From Epithemia pelagica (lineage: Eukaryota > Bacillariophyta > Bacillariophyceae > Surirellales > Surirellaceae): a DNA stretch of 64,000 nt. The notes under the pieces were generated by a model that saw only the letters and a list, made by a program, of their open reading frames with translations, did no database searches and was not told where the DNA came from. The position numbers were made by a program, and so were the translations under genes. The DNA lies in assembly GCA_946965045.2 (NCBI GenBank), contig OX337236.1, forward strand, positions 2,046,001 to 2,110,000, given 5' to 3'. Positions 38,299 to 50,300 of the stretch are shown here, piece after piece. Each line of letters begins with the position of its first letter. Positions within the stretch are counted from its first letter, which is position 1.

Positions 38299-39510
38299 CG
38301 ACCAAACCAAGATTCTCGGTGGAGGGGGTTTCTGGAACTGGCAAGTTGCGTTGAGGCTGACATGGCAAGGCCTCTTCGCTTCTTGTCCATTAGAGAGAGA
38401 GTTTGAGCCGATTGCGTCCCCTGTCCGTTTCCGCCTTTGCGATTGCATGGTGCAACCTGATCGCGTTGGTGGGCCACAAGCGGATCCAACAGGAGTCTTG
38501 ATTTGGGTCTTTCTTTTTGTTCTTTTGGGCCGGTTCCCCTGTCTGAGCATTATGCCAGATCGGACCCTGAGTGGTGAAGGATTACCCTTCCCCCCACAAC
38601 ACAACCTAAACTAGTGTTTACGGTTGCGAGAATCTAATGAGATAAGTTTATGATTTGATTCTACTGTTTGTCTTTGTGTTTGCGCGAGAGAAAGGGATCC
38701 TGAGGTTGGATGGCGACATGGTGGGTGCTGAGCAGGGTTTGCGAGTGCCCTGACAACACACAACACACAACACACAACACACCACACAACATGAAACATG
38801 ACACGGTCGACGGAAGAAAGATCACTGCAACTTCCGGCGCCCTCCTCGACCATTGCCCTCCTCGTAATTCTACCCTCCGCGCCGCGCGGTCCCTCCTTGA
38901 AAGGACTCGACACCGGGAAGTATTAATACTACTCGTACAGGAAGGGTAATCGCATACGTGAGAGGTTTCATGTTTCATCGGTACGAGGTAACCTTACGAG
39001 AAAATCAACCGTGGATGAGGGGCAATTCATTTTACTCTTGGAAAATGTATGGTATAGTGAATCTCGTTGGGCGGAAGTCTCATCAGTTGGTGAAGCACGG
39101 GCTACTGCGCGAAGAAGTTTCGTGCGGTGGAGCTCGTATAGAAATCATTATTTCAGTTAGAACATACTGAGACTCTCATTTCTTCGATGAGTGAAATGAA
39201 ACAATTAGGTAACCGGACGAAGCTGTCTTATTTTCTTCAGTGAGAGGAAACCTTGGACAATAATCAAAACTCCATTCAACAGAGTCTTGCTCTGAAAGAG
39301 AACGACAGTGATTCTTTCGGCTTTTCCCGCTTGGCTGGAGAAATCTCTCACCACTTACGACTTTGGGAGGCCATGGAGCATGATTCATGAACACCACCTC
39401 TATCAGATCTACGTAGCATCATGAGGTGATGTGCGAATGCAGGGGAGTCGTCCTGTCACCGGTTTCAATTTCCAACATGTTTGTGGTGGTGATGTTTGTT
39501 GTTCCTTGTG
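38299..39510. other. Right flank of DIRS-like element, no gene recognised
   Basis: 1.2 kb. It contains the simple repeat at 38754-38790 and otherwise only short frames. The right end of the DIRS-like element must lie in here, but I could not place it. Confidence 0.5.
38754..38790. repeat. (CAACACA)n minisatellite-like tract
   Basis: Four consecutive CAACACA units (38754-38781) followed by an imperfect fifth. Purine/pyrimidine composition is strongly A/C on the plus strand. Confidence 0.85.
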
Positions 39511-40302
39511 CTATCGAAAGCATGTCTGGAACAATGTGATGGAAGTTTGTTTTGTTGATTCTCTTTGTGTCGGCCGTCTTGTCGTCCACCAATTCATCCA
39601 ACCTTTCAGATCTACTGGAAGATTTGCCACTACAACGTCTCCCCCCAATAAACTGGAATCATCCTCATACAAGGAAGTGTGGTTCTGTTGGATGTTTTCT
39701 TCAAACTGAGTCGTATTCTCCATGTTTTTGTTGTTCTCGTTCACGAGAGACAGGCTTTGATTGAGGTTGATTTGGCTGTTGTTGTTCGTAGCAGAAGTAG
39801 TAACAGTTTCATCGTCTACAACCACGTTGCTGCTCAACAAAACCACCTTGTTTTGGCTGGTGCTGCATTGGGGAGGAAGATTTCGCAAAAAGCTCAGGAC
39901 GGATCGATCGTCAATATCCTCCACCTCACACACTTGAACACTATCTTGGTCATCATAATACTCATCATCCTCTTCTTCCTCGTCGTCTACCAAATTATTG
40001 AGTGCTGCATTGTTTTGGTCCAAAAAGTCCTTGAGACTCATCAACTTTTTCTTCTTCTTGCCTGTTTTCATGCCCATAGAGTTGTTACTGGAACACACAC
40101 TTGCTGAATACGATGGACAAGATAAAAGGGAAACCTCGTCACAAAGGGAGGAATCATCATTGTCTCGTCCTCCATACAGGTACAATCCTGGTGAAACACT
40201 GTTCTTTGTCGTTGTGGACGCCGGTGTGACCTGTGGCATCTGTCCGTACAAGAGCAACGGTGACAGGTAGTTTTGATTCATACGAAGCGTATTCAAAGAC
40301 AT
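39511..40302 (-). CDS. Unknown acidic protein
   Basis: 263 residues from ATG at 40300-40302; the frame is open to 40380, but that start would be TTG. Features seen: a lysine run followed by a helix (KTGKKKKKLMSLKDFLDQNN), an acidic Asp/Glu stretch (LVDDEEEEDDEYYDDQDS), Asn/Ser-rich linkers and a short Trp-containing patch near the C-terminus (KGWMNWWTTRR). No signal peptide or membrane segment. No family is recognised. Diatom genomes hold many such lineage-specific proteins, so a real gene is plausible, but codon evidence alone is modest. Confidence 0.45.
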   Translation of the reverse strand: MSLNTLRMNQNYLSPLLLYGQMPQVTPASTTTKNSVSPGLYLYGGRDNDDSSLCDEVSLLSCPSYSASVCSSNNSMGMKTGKKKKKLMSLKDFLDQNNAALNNLVDDEEEEDDEYYDDQDSVQVCEVEDIDDRSVLSFLRNLPPQCSTSQNKVVLLSSNVVVDDETVTTSATNNNSQINLNQSLSLVNENNKNMENTTQFEENIQQNHTSLYEDDSSLLGGDVVVANLPVDLKGWMNWWTTRRPTQRESTKQTSITLFQTCFR

Positions 40303-40380
40303 GACGATGGTCCTAGAGTGTCTTTGTTTGGTGGTATTCTTGTGTTTGAGAGACCGTTGCTGCAATGCCAAAGGCGCCAA

Positions 40381-41138
40381 GTCGACGACGGGTGATGACG
40401 AAAGACAAACACAACAGCGCCATGCAGCACAAACAAAACACTATGATACCTATGTATTCTTGTGCGTTGCGCATGGTGGCGAGACGAAATCGGAACCCAA
40501 AAATTTCGTTTTACGTCCTAACGTGACGGACATTTCATGATTCAGAATAAGTTTTGATTACGTCGTCTGTCAAGTCCAGTCTCGAAATATTTCCCGCTCG
40601 GGATACCTTGGGTCGCATAAAACCCCGCCACATGTGTCATGTCCGTTGTCCGTGTTTTGTACATTACATAAGAGGAATGTCCATTGTTTCTGTCATGATA
40701 AGACACAGGAAACAGGACACGGACGAAGGACGAATGACTTCGTCCAAACACCTCAGCGGTAGTTTTCCCGTAAAGCTTAATTCGCAAATGACGATTTGAA
40801 ACTATTCCCGATAGAAAGTTGAATGGTCGACGTGGGGGGGCGTGACACGGGATGGACAAACATCTTGTTGTTAGTGTCTCCTCTCTGTCGTAAGAGTGTG
40901 TCGCAGTCGCTGGTCACTGGTCACCACGCAATTATTTTTCAGTGGGGAGTGGGGAGTGGGGACTGGGGACCTACGGTAGACAAAAGCGAGAAGTGGACCA
41001 TGAACGATAACCATGGTGACGGTTCGATAAAGAACTATCTATCTAAGGTAGTACTGATCTCATGAAAACAACTACACGCTTTACGTTTTCCTACTTCTCT
41101 AACTCATGATAACTGGTAGGCGGTCCAAATGGTTCTTT
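40381..41138. other. Intergenic downstream of sulfite reductase
   Basis: 758 bp between the start region of the unknown acidic protein gene and the stop of sulfite reductase, both on the minus strand. It contains a four-tract G-quadruplex motif (40944-40968). No gene recognised. Confidence 0.5.
40944..40968 (+). other. G-quadruplex motif
   Basis: Four GGGG runs (40944-40947, 40951-40954, 40958-40961, 40965-40968) separated by 3-nt loops AGT, AGT and ACT. This is a textbook intramolecular G4 pattern with short loops on the plus strand, 170 bp beyond the sulfite reductase stop codon. Confidence 0.75.
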
Positions 41139-43392
41139 TTAAGTGGACGCTACTACAGACCCGGGAACATAGGAGCTCGAATAACTCTCAATGGCTTCCG
41201 GTCCGACACGATTGCAAAAGTCTCCAAAATATTCAAAGGGCTGTCGATTCTGAATGAAGTTGGCCAAAATGGGTTCCAGAACGGCTTCCAAATCATCCAC
41301 ATTCATCTTGGCCATAAAGGGGTAGCCGGTACGGGTCAAGACGGGACTGCCGCCCAACCAAACTTGGTAACTCTTGGCACCGTCTCCAACAAAGGCCAAT
41401 TCGGCCATGTACGGACGAGCACATCCGTTAGGACAACCCGTCATGCGAATGAGAATTTCTTCGTCACTCAAATTCATCTTATTTAGCAAGGCACGAATAC
41501 GTTCCAAGTAGGTTGGCAACAAACGTTCTGCTTCTGTCTGAGCCAAACCGCAAAGGGGCAGAGCGGGGCAAGCCATGGCCAGACGGCTCAAAGGATCCAC
41601 CTGCTCCAGAGGCATGACACCGTGTTCCAAAAACAAGGCGTCAATACCATCCTTGTGTTGCGGTTCAATATCGTAAAAGATGATCGACTGCGTTGGGCTG
41701 ATAATCGATGGAACATTGTACTTATCCACAATAGCACGAATGGCCGATTTCAAACGGAAACTTCCCTCATCCTTGACACGGCCATTGTCAACGTGTTGTC
41801 CGTAAAACAGCTTGCCATTGCCTTGTTCCCACCATCCCATCCAATCGTTGTATTTCCATTCCGCAACTTCGCGCCATGGTTCGACTGGCTTTCCAAAGTA
41901 ACTCTCGACCAGTTTGCGGAAATTATCAATGCCCAACGTGTGAACCAGATACTTCATTCGGGCATTGGCACGGACTTCACGATTGCCATGGTCACGTTGG
42001 GTTGCCAAAATGGCCTTCATGAGCTCCATACAATCCTCTTTGGGAACATAACCCAAATGATCGGCAGCGCGAGCAAATGTATTGGCCTTGTTGTGGGTGC
42101 GACCCATACCACCACCAACCATAACGTTAAAGCCTTCCAGCTCGCCGGTCGCGGGGTCGCAGACCACCACACAACCAATGTCGTTCGTGTAAATATCCAA
42201 TGAGTTATCACCCGGAACCGTCACACCAATCTTGAATTTGCGCGGCAAATACCGATCTCCGTACAAGGGTTCGACACTGTTGGAGGTGACGATTCCACGT
42301 CCATTGTCGTAGAGCATGGCCGCATCAATATTGTACTTGGCCACTTCACTGGCCCATTTGACGGGTACCGATGGCTGACCACCATCCAACCAAATATCGG
42401 AAAATGCAGGTGTCAAGGGTCGAAAGAGTTCGGCAAATACCTTGGACCATTCACGAGCGGCTTCATAGGCCTTGTTTTGAAAGGGTGCTGGGGTGCACAT
42501 GACATTGCGGCTCACATCTCCACAGGCACCAACTGTACTGGATCCCACATTCATAATGGAGGAAATAACATGTTTCAGGTTGCCCTTGCGAATGCCGTGC
42601 ATTTGAAAGCATTGGCGTGTGGTGGCTCGCAAATCGCCTTGTCCATAATCGCGACTCAAGTCATCCAACAATCGGTACAACTCCGGAGGCAATTCACCCG
42701 CCGGTTGTTTCAAACGAAGCATGAATTGATAATCCTTGTTCTTTCCCCGAACTTCACGGTTGGACTGCATGTACGATCCATGGTACTTGAGAATTTGGTA
42801 GGCATCCTTCGAAATGCTTAGTTCATCGGTTTGGAGTTGCTGAAAAAGAGACAAGACGCAAGATACAAAACAACCATCAGTACCTCCTTAAAGACAGCAT
42901 TAAAAACCAAAAAGACTCGAAACTCTCCCAACAATGCAACATGGATACCGATCAGAGTTCACCCCAAAAAGTCCACTGGCTTATGGGACGGGGCCTTTCT
43001 TTGCGTCTGCAAGTATCGATCAGACGGGGAAAGAATTAATTCATCAACTCGGCACTACTCTCATTTGGTACATATTCTCATTTGATTCTCATGCCACCAA
43101 TACAGAATTGGAACCAACCGCACACGAGACGACATGGACATCGAACAACAAGTCGGGGGGAACCTACCTCTCGAAGAGGGTGCACAAGATGGTCGGAATC
43201 AATTTTGAGCACTTCAATCTTGGCCAATTTCTTTTCCGGAGGCTTTTCCAATACCATATGCAACGAAGTGGTCGTCGAAGTGGCCAATCGTTGTTGGTTT
43301 GGAGTAAGATTCGCTGTAAAGGCCCCGGTTGTGCCAATCAGCGTGAACAACAAAGCGGCTCTGACAGGTGACCTCGAATTCATGGTGGTCAT
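41139..43392 (-). CDS. SIR: Ferredoxin-dependent sulfite reductase, plastid-targeted, two exons (43392-43168, 42839-41139)
   Basis: Joined length 641 residues. Exon 1 (75 codons) starts at ATG 43390-43392 (a second ATG is 9 bp on) and encodes a signal peptide AALLFTLIGTTGAF with a GAF junction, a Thr/Ser-rich transit segment and the family start KIEVLKIDSDHLVHPL. Exon 2 continues with SKDAYQILKYHGSYMQSNRE. The siroheme and 4Fe-4S cluster cysteines are in ACPALPLCGLAQTEAER and TGCPNGCARPYMAEL; the following GDGAKSYQVWLGG is typical of SiR, not nitrite reductase. It reduces sulfite to sulfide with six electrons from ferredoxin in plastid cysteine synthesis. The splice is phase 0, between Glu and Gln codons. 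A LINE copy ends about 120 bp upstream of the ATG, so the promoter may be disturbed. Confidence 0.95.
42840..43167 (-). other. Intron of sulfite reductase (328 bp, phase 0)
   Basis: Donor GAG|GTAGGT (43168|43167) and acceptor CTCTTTTTCAG|CAA (42840|42839) with a strong pyrimidine tract. The splice links the leader exon to the catalytic exon and keeps the family N-terminal sequence continuous. Confidence 0.92.
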
Positions 43393-43547
43393 TGTTCTTT
43401 AGGTTTTACCGGGTGCAGGTGTCGTATAGGCACCGAAGAAATAAATTCCAAGCCAACAGAAGCACTAACAGCTCATGGGTCTGAAAGATCTTGTGGTTCT
43501 GTTTCTTCCGTCTTTTTTTTGTGAACTAGAATAGGTTATGGGTGTGA

Positions 43548-46500
43548 CTAAACTAGAAGTTGGGTGGGGTGATCGTGCGTGGAGTAGGCGGTGTGTGGGT
43601 TGAAAGGGTGGGGGAAGTAGCGGGTAGCGGGACAGACGGTGAAAACAGAAGATTTTTTGATTCTGCAAAGTTGACGTTGGTTGGAGAGGTGCAAGTCGGT
43701 GGTGACTAAAGCGTCGAGAACATGTTGTGCTAGTGCGGTGGTGATGGCATGTCCGAGAGTGAGCGTGGCGTGGCGTTGGAGTGACATTTGGAAAGGTTGG
43801 GGTTGTGGGTGGGTGCGCAGTTGGGCGGTATGGATGAGGTTTGAAGGTGCGAACTCCGTGAGGTTGTTGAAAGCCAAAAAACCATCGGGGTGGGCGAGGC
43901 AGCGGTCAGATTGGCCGAGTTGTGGTGTAGTCCAAGGCGGAGGGTTTGAGGGGGAGAGGGAATACCAGGGAGGAGGACCGAAGAAGAAAGTGTGGGCAAA
44001 ATGACCGAGGCCACCTAAGTGGTCGATGGAAAAAGGCAGGAGAAGGAAATTGTTGCTGTTGATAAGAGCGGTGGTGGTTATGTCATGAGTGAATTTGTGG
44101 CGCGCTGCCGCGTGGTGAATCGAGGATGCGTCGTTGGCAATGTTGTCGAACGATTGACCGGTGCGGCTATTGGCTTCGGAGTGAGGTGTTGGAGGCAAAT
44201 GAGGGTGGGCGGGGGGAATTGTGATGTCGATGGCAACATAGTGGAAGCAGTCGTTGGGGAGTGGTGGATGGAGGGCAAGGCCAATGTCGGCCGGGCGGAT
44301 ATTTCTGGGGTGGTGTGGTAGTAAGTTCGTTGGTTCAAGGTGGATGTCGTACTGGGTGCGGGTCCATTCGGCCCGAGGGGCAAGCTCTTGCGTGAGGAAG
44401 AACACGGCATCTCGTAGTTTGTTGGAAAGTTTGGTTTTATGGTGTTTTGAGCATGAAAAGAAGTGATCGCCGTACGGGTCAAGTTGTGGGTGATTGGAAC
44501 AAAAACAAGAAAGAGGAAAATGCGCGGGAAGGAAGGGAAGACGGATTTTTGTGAGATGGCAATTTGAAATAAAGCATTGGGGATGCGGAAGTGATGAAGA
44601 GAACGAGGTTGATGTAGCGTACAAGAGGTCAGCCGTGACAAAGCAGATGGGAGGGAGCGTTGAAGTCTGGGCGGGGTGGAAGCAACAATCAACGGGAGCA
44701 GATGAGACTCCTGATTGTAGATTGTGAGCTGTCGTTGGGCATCGGGTGGGTAGGCAGCGGGGTTGGTGACATCGAAAAGTAGTTCGGAGGTGAACAACGA
44801 TCCGAAATGGTGGTGGATTTCGGCGAAGGAACGGGGTGTGGGGAGGAGTGTTGGGTGGTGAGTGGTGGGAGGAGAAAAAACATGGGTGTGAGCCTGTGGG
44901 TACTCTGGAGAGTTTGCGAGACGGAGGGATCGGCTGATGGAGTTTAAGAGGGAGGGAACTGCAGTGGTACGGTGGCATGGATATCCAAGTCCGCCGAGGG
45001 CTGTTGTGAGGTGAGCAAGATAGAGGGAGTGTATTGGGACGGTGGTAGTGTGGGTCAGGTGTTTGAGAAAGGTCGTGACGATGGTATCAAGACGTGGGGA
45101 GAGAAAGTTCGTCCAGAGTGTTGTGTCTGGGAGTGGATTCGAACGGTGTCGGAGGCGTAGGAGAATGTCCGCGGAGAGGAGGTGGGTGATTTTGGGGAGG
45201 ATGCTGGATCGGAAGAGAATGGATTTGGTTTGGGAGTTGGGTAGGGATTGGACGGCTGTCGCGGAGAATTCGATGGTGTCAAGTTTTTGGGTAAGAAATT
45301 GTTGAATGAATGTATCGCTTCCGATTGGGTGGCCTAAGAAACGTGTTCCTGTGGTAATTTCAGCTTCTGAGGGGTTGGACGGGTTGAGAAATGAGAGTGC
45401 CTGTTGAAGGTGTTGGCGGTTTGATGGGGTAAGGGCGGGTAAGGGGCTGTGGCCGTTGGTGGAAGATAAGATTTTGGTTTTTGCCTTGTTGAGATGTATG
45501 CCAAACTTTTGTCCCAGTTGTTCGAAGTTTTGAAGAAAGGGAAGGAGATCTTGGTGGAGTAGACAGACGGATGTGTCGTCCATGACACTTGCGGTGTGGC
45601 TGGTGCCACCCATGTTGTCGTCGTAGAGGAGGTGTTGTTTGATTCGTTCTAGGGCACGGGTGGAAAGGTTTTTGTTGATGGTGGCGGTGAGCGTGGCGAG
45701 TACGAGACAAGCGAACAGTGGACTGAGGGGGCAGCCTTGGCTGAACCCTTCCGGTTGGTTGAGGGTTTGATTTTTCCCATGCTGGTCTTGGTACCAGTTT
45801 GTTGTGTCATTGGAGTACAGTAGGTCAAAGAGTGATACAAGTGGCTTGGTGGCTGGGTGGGATTGAAGTATTTCGCGGCAACGGGTGCGAGAGCATGCGT
45901 TGAACATGTTCGTCAAGTCAAGAAGGATGAGGGCTCTGGTGGGTGGGGTGGTATGGGTGGCGTCAGTGGTGACGTATCGGTCGATCTGTTGTTGGGTGAG
46001 ATGGGCGGTGAAATCTACGCCGCCGCTGGTGTTGATTCCATATTGTCCTTGGGTTGTGAGGATGGGTTCGATGTCGTCAGCTGTGATGGTTAGAGCAATT
46101 GTGGCTGCCGCGCGGCGAAGAGCTGTCCCGATGCCGATCGGGCGTAATTTATCAAGGTTGGAGATATCTTTGTGAAGAGCGAAGAAATGGATGGACGAGA
46201 AATACGGGCGAATTGGAGATGGGAGTTGGTTGTTTAGGATTTGAGCAAAGAGGTGTTTCAGGTTGTGGAAGTACGGCCAATCGGCGGAGGGATGGGTGGT
46301 GGACCTGTGGAGTCCAAGTGCCCGGATTGTGTCGATGGATGCAGAGAATGGGCCAGGGGCGGTTCCTTGGCTAAGTCGGTGGAGTGCCTTTTCAAAGGTG
46401 TTGTCGGTGATGGTGTTGTTGTGGGTGGGGGTATATTGCTGGTTTCGGAGGTGGTGTGGGGGATCTAGGCGGGGCGGGTACAGGGATGTTTCAACAATTT

Positions 46501-47395
46501 CGATCCTATCGGGAGTAAGGGTGGCGATGGGCATGGTTGCTGTGAGTCTGTTGTGGGCGGCCCGAATGTTTCCGAGGTCGGCGGCTTGTTGGGCGAATGT
46601 GGCCATTGATTGTGGGGTTGGTTTTGGGGGTTGGTGGTTTTGTTTGTGTTTGTTGGTGCGGTTGCGTCTGTGTGGCGGGGTTGTTGTTTTGTCTGGATGC
46701 CAAATTGAGTCAAAGAGATGGATGAGATCCCCTTGTATGAGTTGGGCGACTCTATGTTTTAAGGCGTTGTGGTGTGTACGGTGTTGGGTTTGTTGGATGG
46801 GGGCGAGGAGGAGGGCTTCGATGATGAATAATAATTTCCAGAAAGGGGTGCTGTCTGTGTTGTGTTTGGGTTGCGACGTTGGTGATTCTGTCGTGGCGAA
46901 GGGAAGGGAGGCTTGGTTGGTCCATTGTATGACCATGTTGAAGGTTTGAAGAAAGAGGCGTTTGGCTTGGGGTTTGAGTTTGGTGAATGACTACCGGCGG
47001 AAGGGTGGAGGAGTGAGGGGGAGATTGTGGAGGAAGGCTAGTTGGTCTAGCCATTGTTGTGATTGTGTTGGTGAGAGGTGTCGGAGGTTGGATCGGATGA
47101 TGTCGAGGTTTGTGGCTTGGCGGCAGTGGCTTTTGTTGGTGTGCGTTTGAAGGTGTCTTGGGGTGAGGAAGATTGCGGTTGGTTCGTTGCATAGACGGCA
47201 GGGGTGGAGGTTGTGGTGGTGACAAAAGCGGTCGGTAAGGTGTGTGGTTGGCTCGTCGAGGTGGGCTTGTTGGAGGTGGAGGCGAATTTGATCGGTGGTT
47301 TGTCGTTGGGTGGAGGCGGGGTGGAATGCCAAGAGCAATTGGGGTAGGGGCAAGTGGTTTGGGAGGGTGGTGTCGTGGGTTTGGAGTGTTTTGGG
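43548..47395 (-). pseudogene. LINE ORF2: C2H2 finger, reverse transcriptase, restriction-like endonuclease; broken
   Basis: Directly after the ORF1 stop and in the same frame comes CRLCNEPTAIFLTPRHLQTHTNKSHC, a C2H2-type finger. TAG at 46991-46993 interrupts the link to the RT. RT motifs: ALILLDLTNMFNA (first Asp), QGCPLSPLFACLV, and the catalytic pair in VMDDTSVCLL near 45575. Near 44530-44600 the reading frame changes; the new frame supplies CFCSNHPQLDPYGDHFFSC, HKTKLSNKLRD, and then RPADIGL and YVAIDITIP, the PD...(D)xK-like core of the endonuclease seen in R2-type LINEs. The frame ends at 43548. It would nick the target and prime reverse transcription there. One stop and one frameshift make this copy inactive as it stands. 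Confidence 0.75.
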
Positions 47396-50300
47396 CTACT
47401 CATTGTTTGTTTGTCCCCCCGTGGGGTCGGTGGAGTTTGTGGGGTTTTCGTCGATTTCCATGTCGGTTGTGGGGTTGTTGTTGGGGTTATTGTGGGGTTC
47501 TGGTTGGAAGATGGTGTTGGGGTCTTGGATTAGGTTGTGGGCGAATTGCCAGATTGTTTTGGCATCGGTGTCGTTGAAGGAGGCGAGTTTGTCGACGAGT
47601 TGGTCTGTGAAAGTGGTCAGCAGGGAGGGGTCGTTGCTCCTGAGGTAGTCGTCGAGCAATTCTAGCTCATGAGTGGTGTCCTGGGAAAAATGGTTCGACG
47701 GGATGCGGTAGAGTAGGTGGTCTGGGGGTCGTTGGTTGTCGTCGTGTTCGTCTTCCTGAGAGGAGAAGAGATTAGAGTCGGGTGGTGGTGTGGTTGGTGT
47801 GGTGGTAGGTTCCTTGGTTGGTGTTGCGGTGGGGTTATTCGTTGGGTTGGGTTCCTCGTCGTCGGAATCGTCGGCAAGTGCACTGTAGGGGTTGTTGGAG
47901 GTGTTGTGATTGGTGGTGGTGGCTGTGGCCGGTGTGATTGTGATGGGGCCGTTGTGATTTGTTGGTGTTTTGGTATTGTCGTCCGGAGAGGCGGGGCGTT
48001 TTCGCGTGGGAGTTTCGGTGATTGGGGTGGTATTGGGGTTGGATGATTGGAGGTGGTTCGCAGGTTGGTTAAACCGGCTGGCAAGGGCGGCCAGACGTTT
48101 GGTGCGATTGGCAGAGGAGGGGCGGTGATTGGGGGTGGATGGTGGGATTTTGGCCGTGACAGCTGCCATGGTTTGGTGGAGCAGGTGAGAGGGGAATCCG
48201 GCGAGTTTCTCTCGGATGTTTGTGGGGTTGATGTGCATTGTTCCTATGTTACAATGTAAATGGAGGTTGTAACTCTCTGGGGATGGGTTGTGGGCGGAAA
48301 ATTGTGGGAACAGTCCCCGATAGTCGGTGAGGTGGAAGAGTGCGTCCCAGTCGTCGGGAGATGCTGCTGGGTTGATGTTGTGGAGGCGGACGACGTGACA
48401 TTCCGCAAAATTTGTGTCTATGGTGCGCAGTGAGTCGATGTAATCTGATCTTTCAGATGGATTTTCGGGGAAGGGGAGAAGGTGAAAAGGGACCTTGTGG
48501 TATGTGAGGTCGTGTTGATTTGCTTGGGTGAACGCTTCTGCGGCGTCTAAGAGAAGTTCAAATTTCTCCAGGGAGGAGGAAGAGATGATGACGGTGGGGA
48601 GGGTGAGGGAAGGACCCTTGTTGGGTGGGTGTCCGGTGATGGTCCCGTCCCGGAGACCATAGTGCGTTGAAAAATCTGCCATGGAGTGTAGGTCGGGTGG
48701 GAGGTGGGGGAACAGTTGGTCTCTGATGGCTGTGAGCACGTGGAGGAGGGCTCGTTTGTGGAAGATTGTTTTGGGTGATAGGCCCGCGAGGAGGCCATAG
48801 CCGCGGCAATCTGGGTGGTTGCAGGCTGGTGCATACAGTTTGAGTTGGGGAGCGCGTTCGCTGGTGGTGGGGTTGGAATCCGGGGTGGCTGGTTGCAGGA
48901 TGTCTTGGAGGCCTGTGGTGGGGTCGTGGGTAAAGTCTTGGTGGTGGTGGTGGTTCCAACGTTGTAAGATGAATTTGAGCGCTTGCTCATGGTAGAGTTC
49001 TGAGTCGAATTGGTCTTGGGTGGTGGCGGGTTTCAGTACGACCTGGAAGGTAGAAACGTGTCCTCGTGGGGTGGTGTTGGGGCGGCGGGAGGGGGTCGGG
49101 ATCTTGGTGGTGAGGTAGTTGATTTCGTGGATGGCCAGAAGGATGGGTTGCTCACGTGTACGGTGGTGGTCGAGAGTTCCTTGAATTATATTTTTGATGG
49201 TGGTACCGGAGAGCGGTGGAAGGCGTTGTTCCCGGGTGGGGTCGGGCTCATGGTGCACGTAGGCATTCCAATAGATGTAGTTTGTGGTTATGGAGTCTTC
49301 GCTGTCGTCGTCGTTGTGGTAGGAGTAGGGACTGGGTGGCGTGGTGGGAGGGGTCGTGGGGTTGGGTTCCGAGTGTTTCTGGGTTTTGTAGGGATTCTTG
49401 GTGGGGTTGGTCTTGGGGTTGGGTTCCGAGTGTTTCTGGGTTTTGTAGGGATTCTTGGTGGGGTTGGTGCTGGGTGGGGGCTTGGAGGTGGGGACGCTGG
49501 GTGGGGACTTGGGTGGGGATGGAGGCTTGGTGGTAGTGGTACTGGGTGGGGTCGTGGTTGGAGTGGGGTTGGGGGAGGGGGGTGTGGTAGGGACGGAGCG
49601 GTGGATGCGGGGTGGGGTAGCTGGGGACGTCTTGGAGATCGCGAGGAAGGTTGGGTGGAGGGTAGGGACGGGAAGGGGCTTTTCAAGGATGGTTTTGGTG
49701 GTGGCCGAGTTCTTGTTTTTCTGTTTTTTTTTGGTTTTCTGCTTGTTAGGGAGTGGAGTGAGGGTGGAGAGTGGGACGTGGTTGGTGGAGTTGGTGAGGC
49801 AGTTCTGACGGGCAAGGGGAGGCGCCATGGTTGGAGGGAGGGAGCGTTGTGTTGCGAGCGAGATGAGGACTACGATGGGAAGGGGACAAAATGAATTTTG
49901 TGAGCAAGGATAGGCGGGGGAGATGGGTGGTGGTTGGGGGATGATGTGGATCTTGTTGGGTGTCAGAATTGTTGGTGAGTGTGGCTGGGAGTGTACTGAG
50001 CAAGGATAGGCGGGGGAGATGGGTGGTGGTTGGGGGATGATGTGGATCTTGTTGGGTGTCAGAATTGTTGCTGAGTGTGGCTGGGAGTGTACTGAGCAAG
50101 GATAGGCGGGGGAGATGGGTGGTGGTTGGGGGATGATGTGGATCTTGTTGGGTGTCAGAATTGTTGGTGAGTGTGGCTGGGAGTGTACTGGTGGTGGGAT
50201 GGTGTCGGTTTGCAGCTGGTGGGGGACGACGTGGAGTTTGGGAAGGTGTTCTTTGGTGTCACTGGATATGTTTCGGCAGTTGGTTGGGGGTCGGGGGCAT

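Noticed and set aside
41622-42203. 193-codon plus-strand frame inside sulfite reductase
   Set aside because: Antisense shadow of a strongly conserved enzyme; no features of its own.
49010-49894. Long Gly/Val/Trp-rich frames on the plus strand opposite LINE ORF1
   Set aside because: They are by-products of the G/T-only plus strand, which has almost no stop codons; composition is not that of a folded protein and ORF1 lies opposite.
49902-50189. Possible CRISPR-like array
   Set aside because: The 96-bp units are contiguous, identical and in frame, without spacers; eukaryotic context.
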